22,045 nt of DNA from IMG/VR virus record IMGVR_UViG_3300031963_001016, positions 1 through 22,045 of that record; one strand, 5' to 3'. Origin of the DNA: a virus. The notes under the pieces were generated by a model. It saw only the letters and a list, made by a program, of their open reading frames with translations. It was not told the origin of the DNA and did not search any database. This document shows, in pieces, positions 20,914 to 22,045 of the stretch (position 1 is the stretch's first letter; every line of letters begins with the position of its first letter). Position numbers and translations under genes: made by a program.

Positions 20914-21759
20914 TCACGTTGGGAAGTATTCGTCTGGGTGGATCTTGGCCCAAGTACCAGTGCTAAGGTCAACTACGTCTTCTGCAACATCGTGACCTCT
21001 ACGAGATTGCTGTATTATTTTAAGGAATTGTGGACTAAACCTCTCTGGGTCCCAACCTCTCAGCTGTGGCTGATGTACAGGGTTTGCTAATGCGTGTTCC
21101 ATTATTTCACGAGCTCTTGGAGAACTGGGGTCGCGCAGAACCCCCCGTACTCTGTGTCTTAACTCGCCCATGGCCTCTCTAAAGTTACTACTCTGTGTGT
21201 CATCTCCAAATGCTTGCCACTTTGCGTCTTCCACAGTATACCCCCAATGCGGGTCGTGCTCGGCAGCAATAAGTTTTGCGGTAAACGCATCATGTTCGTT
21301 TCTCCACCCAGGCTCTCCAGGTATGATATCTATATGATGGGTATATGGCATTCTAGTAGATATTAAGTGCGTACTGGCAGATTCGACATCTTTATCTACA
21401 TTCCCCGACCTAACACGGTTGGTGTAGTCGTTTACGTCTTTGTAGCCGAAACGTAAAGCTGCAGTGTTAGCCTCATCTAGGTGACCTGATGTGTGGATCA
21501 GCCCTTCATCATGTTCGTCAACCCTGATCAGATTGCTAGGTACGTGTTGTTCCCCTCTAGTTGGAGAAATATACATTCGTTTGTTACTAAATACTGGGTG
21601 AGTAGAAGCAACATTCCCCATACCAGAGGTAAATGAGGTTAGTCTACGTATATGAGCTTCAGGGTCAGCGAGACGGAAAGTTCTGTTACGATCAAATGAC
21701 CCCCCAAAGTCATCAGCATCAACCCAGGTTTCTTTACTATTCCTCAGTAATTCAGCCAT
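20914..21759 (-). CDS. 281-aa phage protein of unknown function
   Basis: AGGAGG lies seven bases before the ATG. The 281-residue product is soluble, rich in His, Arg, Asp and Glu, with no signal peptide or transmembrane segment. Segments such as GDDTQSSNFREAMGELRHRV, REIMEHALANPVHQPQLRGW and FLKIIQQSRRGHDVAEDVVD look helical. I recognise no catalytic motif. It is the first gene of the leftward series visible here and has a TATAAT-type promoter 27 bases upstream. Its length and lack of disorder suggest an enzyme-like or virion protein. No name can be justified. Confidence 0.72.
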   Translation of the reverse strand: MAELLRNSKETWVDADDFGGSFDRNRTFRLADPEAHIRRLTSFTSGMGNVASTHPVFSNKRMYISPTRGEQHVPSNLIRVDEHDEGLIHTSGHLDEANTAALRFGYKDVNDYTNRVRSGNVDKDVESASTHLISTRMPYTHHIDIIPGEPGWRNEHDAFTAKLIAAEHDPHWGYTVEDAKWQAFGDDTQSSNFREAMGELRHRVRGVLRDPSSPRAREIMEHALANPVHQPQLRGWDPERFSPQFLKIIQQSRRGHDVAEDVVDLSTGTWAKIHPDEYFPT

Positions 21760-21785
21760 GGTTTACCTCCTAATAGAATAGGTCT

Positions 21786-21791
21786 ATTATA
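21786..21791 (-). promoter_or_regulatory. Candidate -10 box (TATAAT) of the leftward operon
   Basis: The minus strand carries TATAAT 26 bases before ATG 21759, with AGGAGG between them, a good layout for a promoter of the 281-aa gene and those after it. No clear -35 is seen at 17 bases. The same bases contain a plus-strand TATTAT (21785-21790) with TTTACC 17 bases upstream (21762-21767), so the site could also fire rightward into the structured region. Confidence 0.5.
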
Positions 21792-21796
21792 GCTCA

Positions 21797-22045
21797 CTTG
21801 TCGGTTGGGCGGCTTTACGATGTAACCGGTTAAGTTGCAGAATAGGGCTATTGCGTAGTTGGGTGCTCATTGGGGGCTGGGCCCTACGGGGGAGACGTCT
21901 GGCTGGTCGTCATAATGGTGGTAGGTAGGGAACACGCACCTAGCGACGCAAGTCGCGTAGCACGCAAGTGCTTGGTCGTGCCCCCACTTAGGCTCATTCC
22001 CGAGCCGAATAATGCCTACGGGCAGGAAGGTATGGCAACTCATGT
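21797..22045 (+). ncRNA. Candidate large structured RNA, cut by the right window edge
   Basis: This G+C-rich stretch (about 59 percent by my count over 21841-22020, against about 42 percent in nearby coding DNA) has no convincing gene. On the plus strand it forms hairpins with stable-loop signatures. These are GCGAC-GCAA-GTCGC (21943-21956), AGCAC-GCAA-GTGCT (21959-21972), TGCC-TACG-GGCA (22013-22024), CCC-TACG-GGG (21882-21891) and GGCTC/GAGCC (21991-22006). Two longer-range helices also fit: CGGTT/AACCG (21802-21828) and TGGGGGC/GCCCCCA (21871-21877 with 21980-21986). GNRA and UNCG loops appear only in the plus-strand reading. Large ornate phage RNAs (GOLLD, ROOL) are possible relatives, but I cannot match a family. 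A 58-codon minus-strand frame (21867-22043) is the alternative. Confidence 0.5.

Noticed and set aside
21867-22043. 58-codon minus-strand frame at the right edge
   Set aside because: Composition (many Cys, His, Pro) and G+C-rich third positions differ from all neighbours, and the start is next to the window edge. The plus-strand hairpins explain the region better, though it is not excluded.

Overview
The window looks like part of a tailed double-stranded DNA phage (or prophage-like contig). The evidence is a full-length terminase large subunit, a series of tail-fibre and tail-tip proteins, an M15 peptidase endolysin with a holin candidate, a phage-type tRNA, and dense packing with start/stop overlaps (ATGA, GTGA, TTGA, TAATG). 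Genes are moderately AT-rich, Shine-Dalgarno sites are good (AGGAG/AGGAGG), and GTG and TTG starts occur. A secreted protein with long Thr-rich TTT linkers, together with the endolysin type, suggests a freshwater actinobacterial host. The host call is inference.

Almost everything reads leftward (minus strand), so transcription order is from high to low coordinates. Right edge (about 21780-22045): a G+C-rich stretch without a convincing gene, folding on the plus strand into several GNRA- and UNCG-capped hairpins. It is the best candidate here for an undescribed element, a large structured phage RNA cut by the window edge. 19992-21759: three unrecognised phage proteins. 17232-19926: a sugar-modification group of a GT-A glycosyltransferase, a second glycosyltransferase that is the only plus-strand gene, a SAM methyltransferase and a GT17-family protein. 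17159-17232: tRNA-Ile(UAU). 14860-17141: small accessory and membrane genes (54-aa protein, zinc ribbon, secreted Thr-rich protein, two-helix membrane protein, tiny lipoprotein, two more membrane proteins), reading partly like a second lysis or host-envelope cassette.

9063-14784: tail-tip and fibre genes, ending in a protein with twelve 24-residue BspA-type leucine-rich repeats. 7665-8801: lysis cassette (small coiled-coil protein, holin candidate, VanY-like endolysin with peptidoglycan-binding domain). 4704-7652: a fibre with an Mtd-like N-terminus, a fibronectin-type-III tail protein and an unknown protein. 1-4688: terminase large subunit flanked by small unknown genes, then a helix-turn-helix protein, a calcineurin-like metallophosphoesterase and a gene cut by the left edge. 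Portal, capsid and tail-tube genes are not here and presumably lie outside the window.

Seven genes below come from reading the sequence directly because they are short or cut by an edge: the partial left-edge gene, the 51-aa coiled-coil protein, the 39-aa lipoprotein, the 59-aa membrane protein, the 43-aa zinc ribbon, the 54-aa protein and the shortened 53-aa protein. Most are supported by overlaps or ribosome-binding sites.
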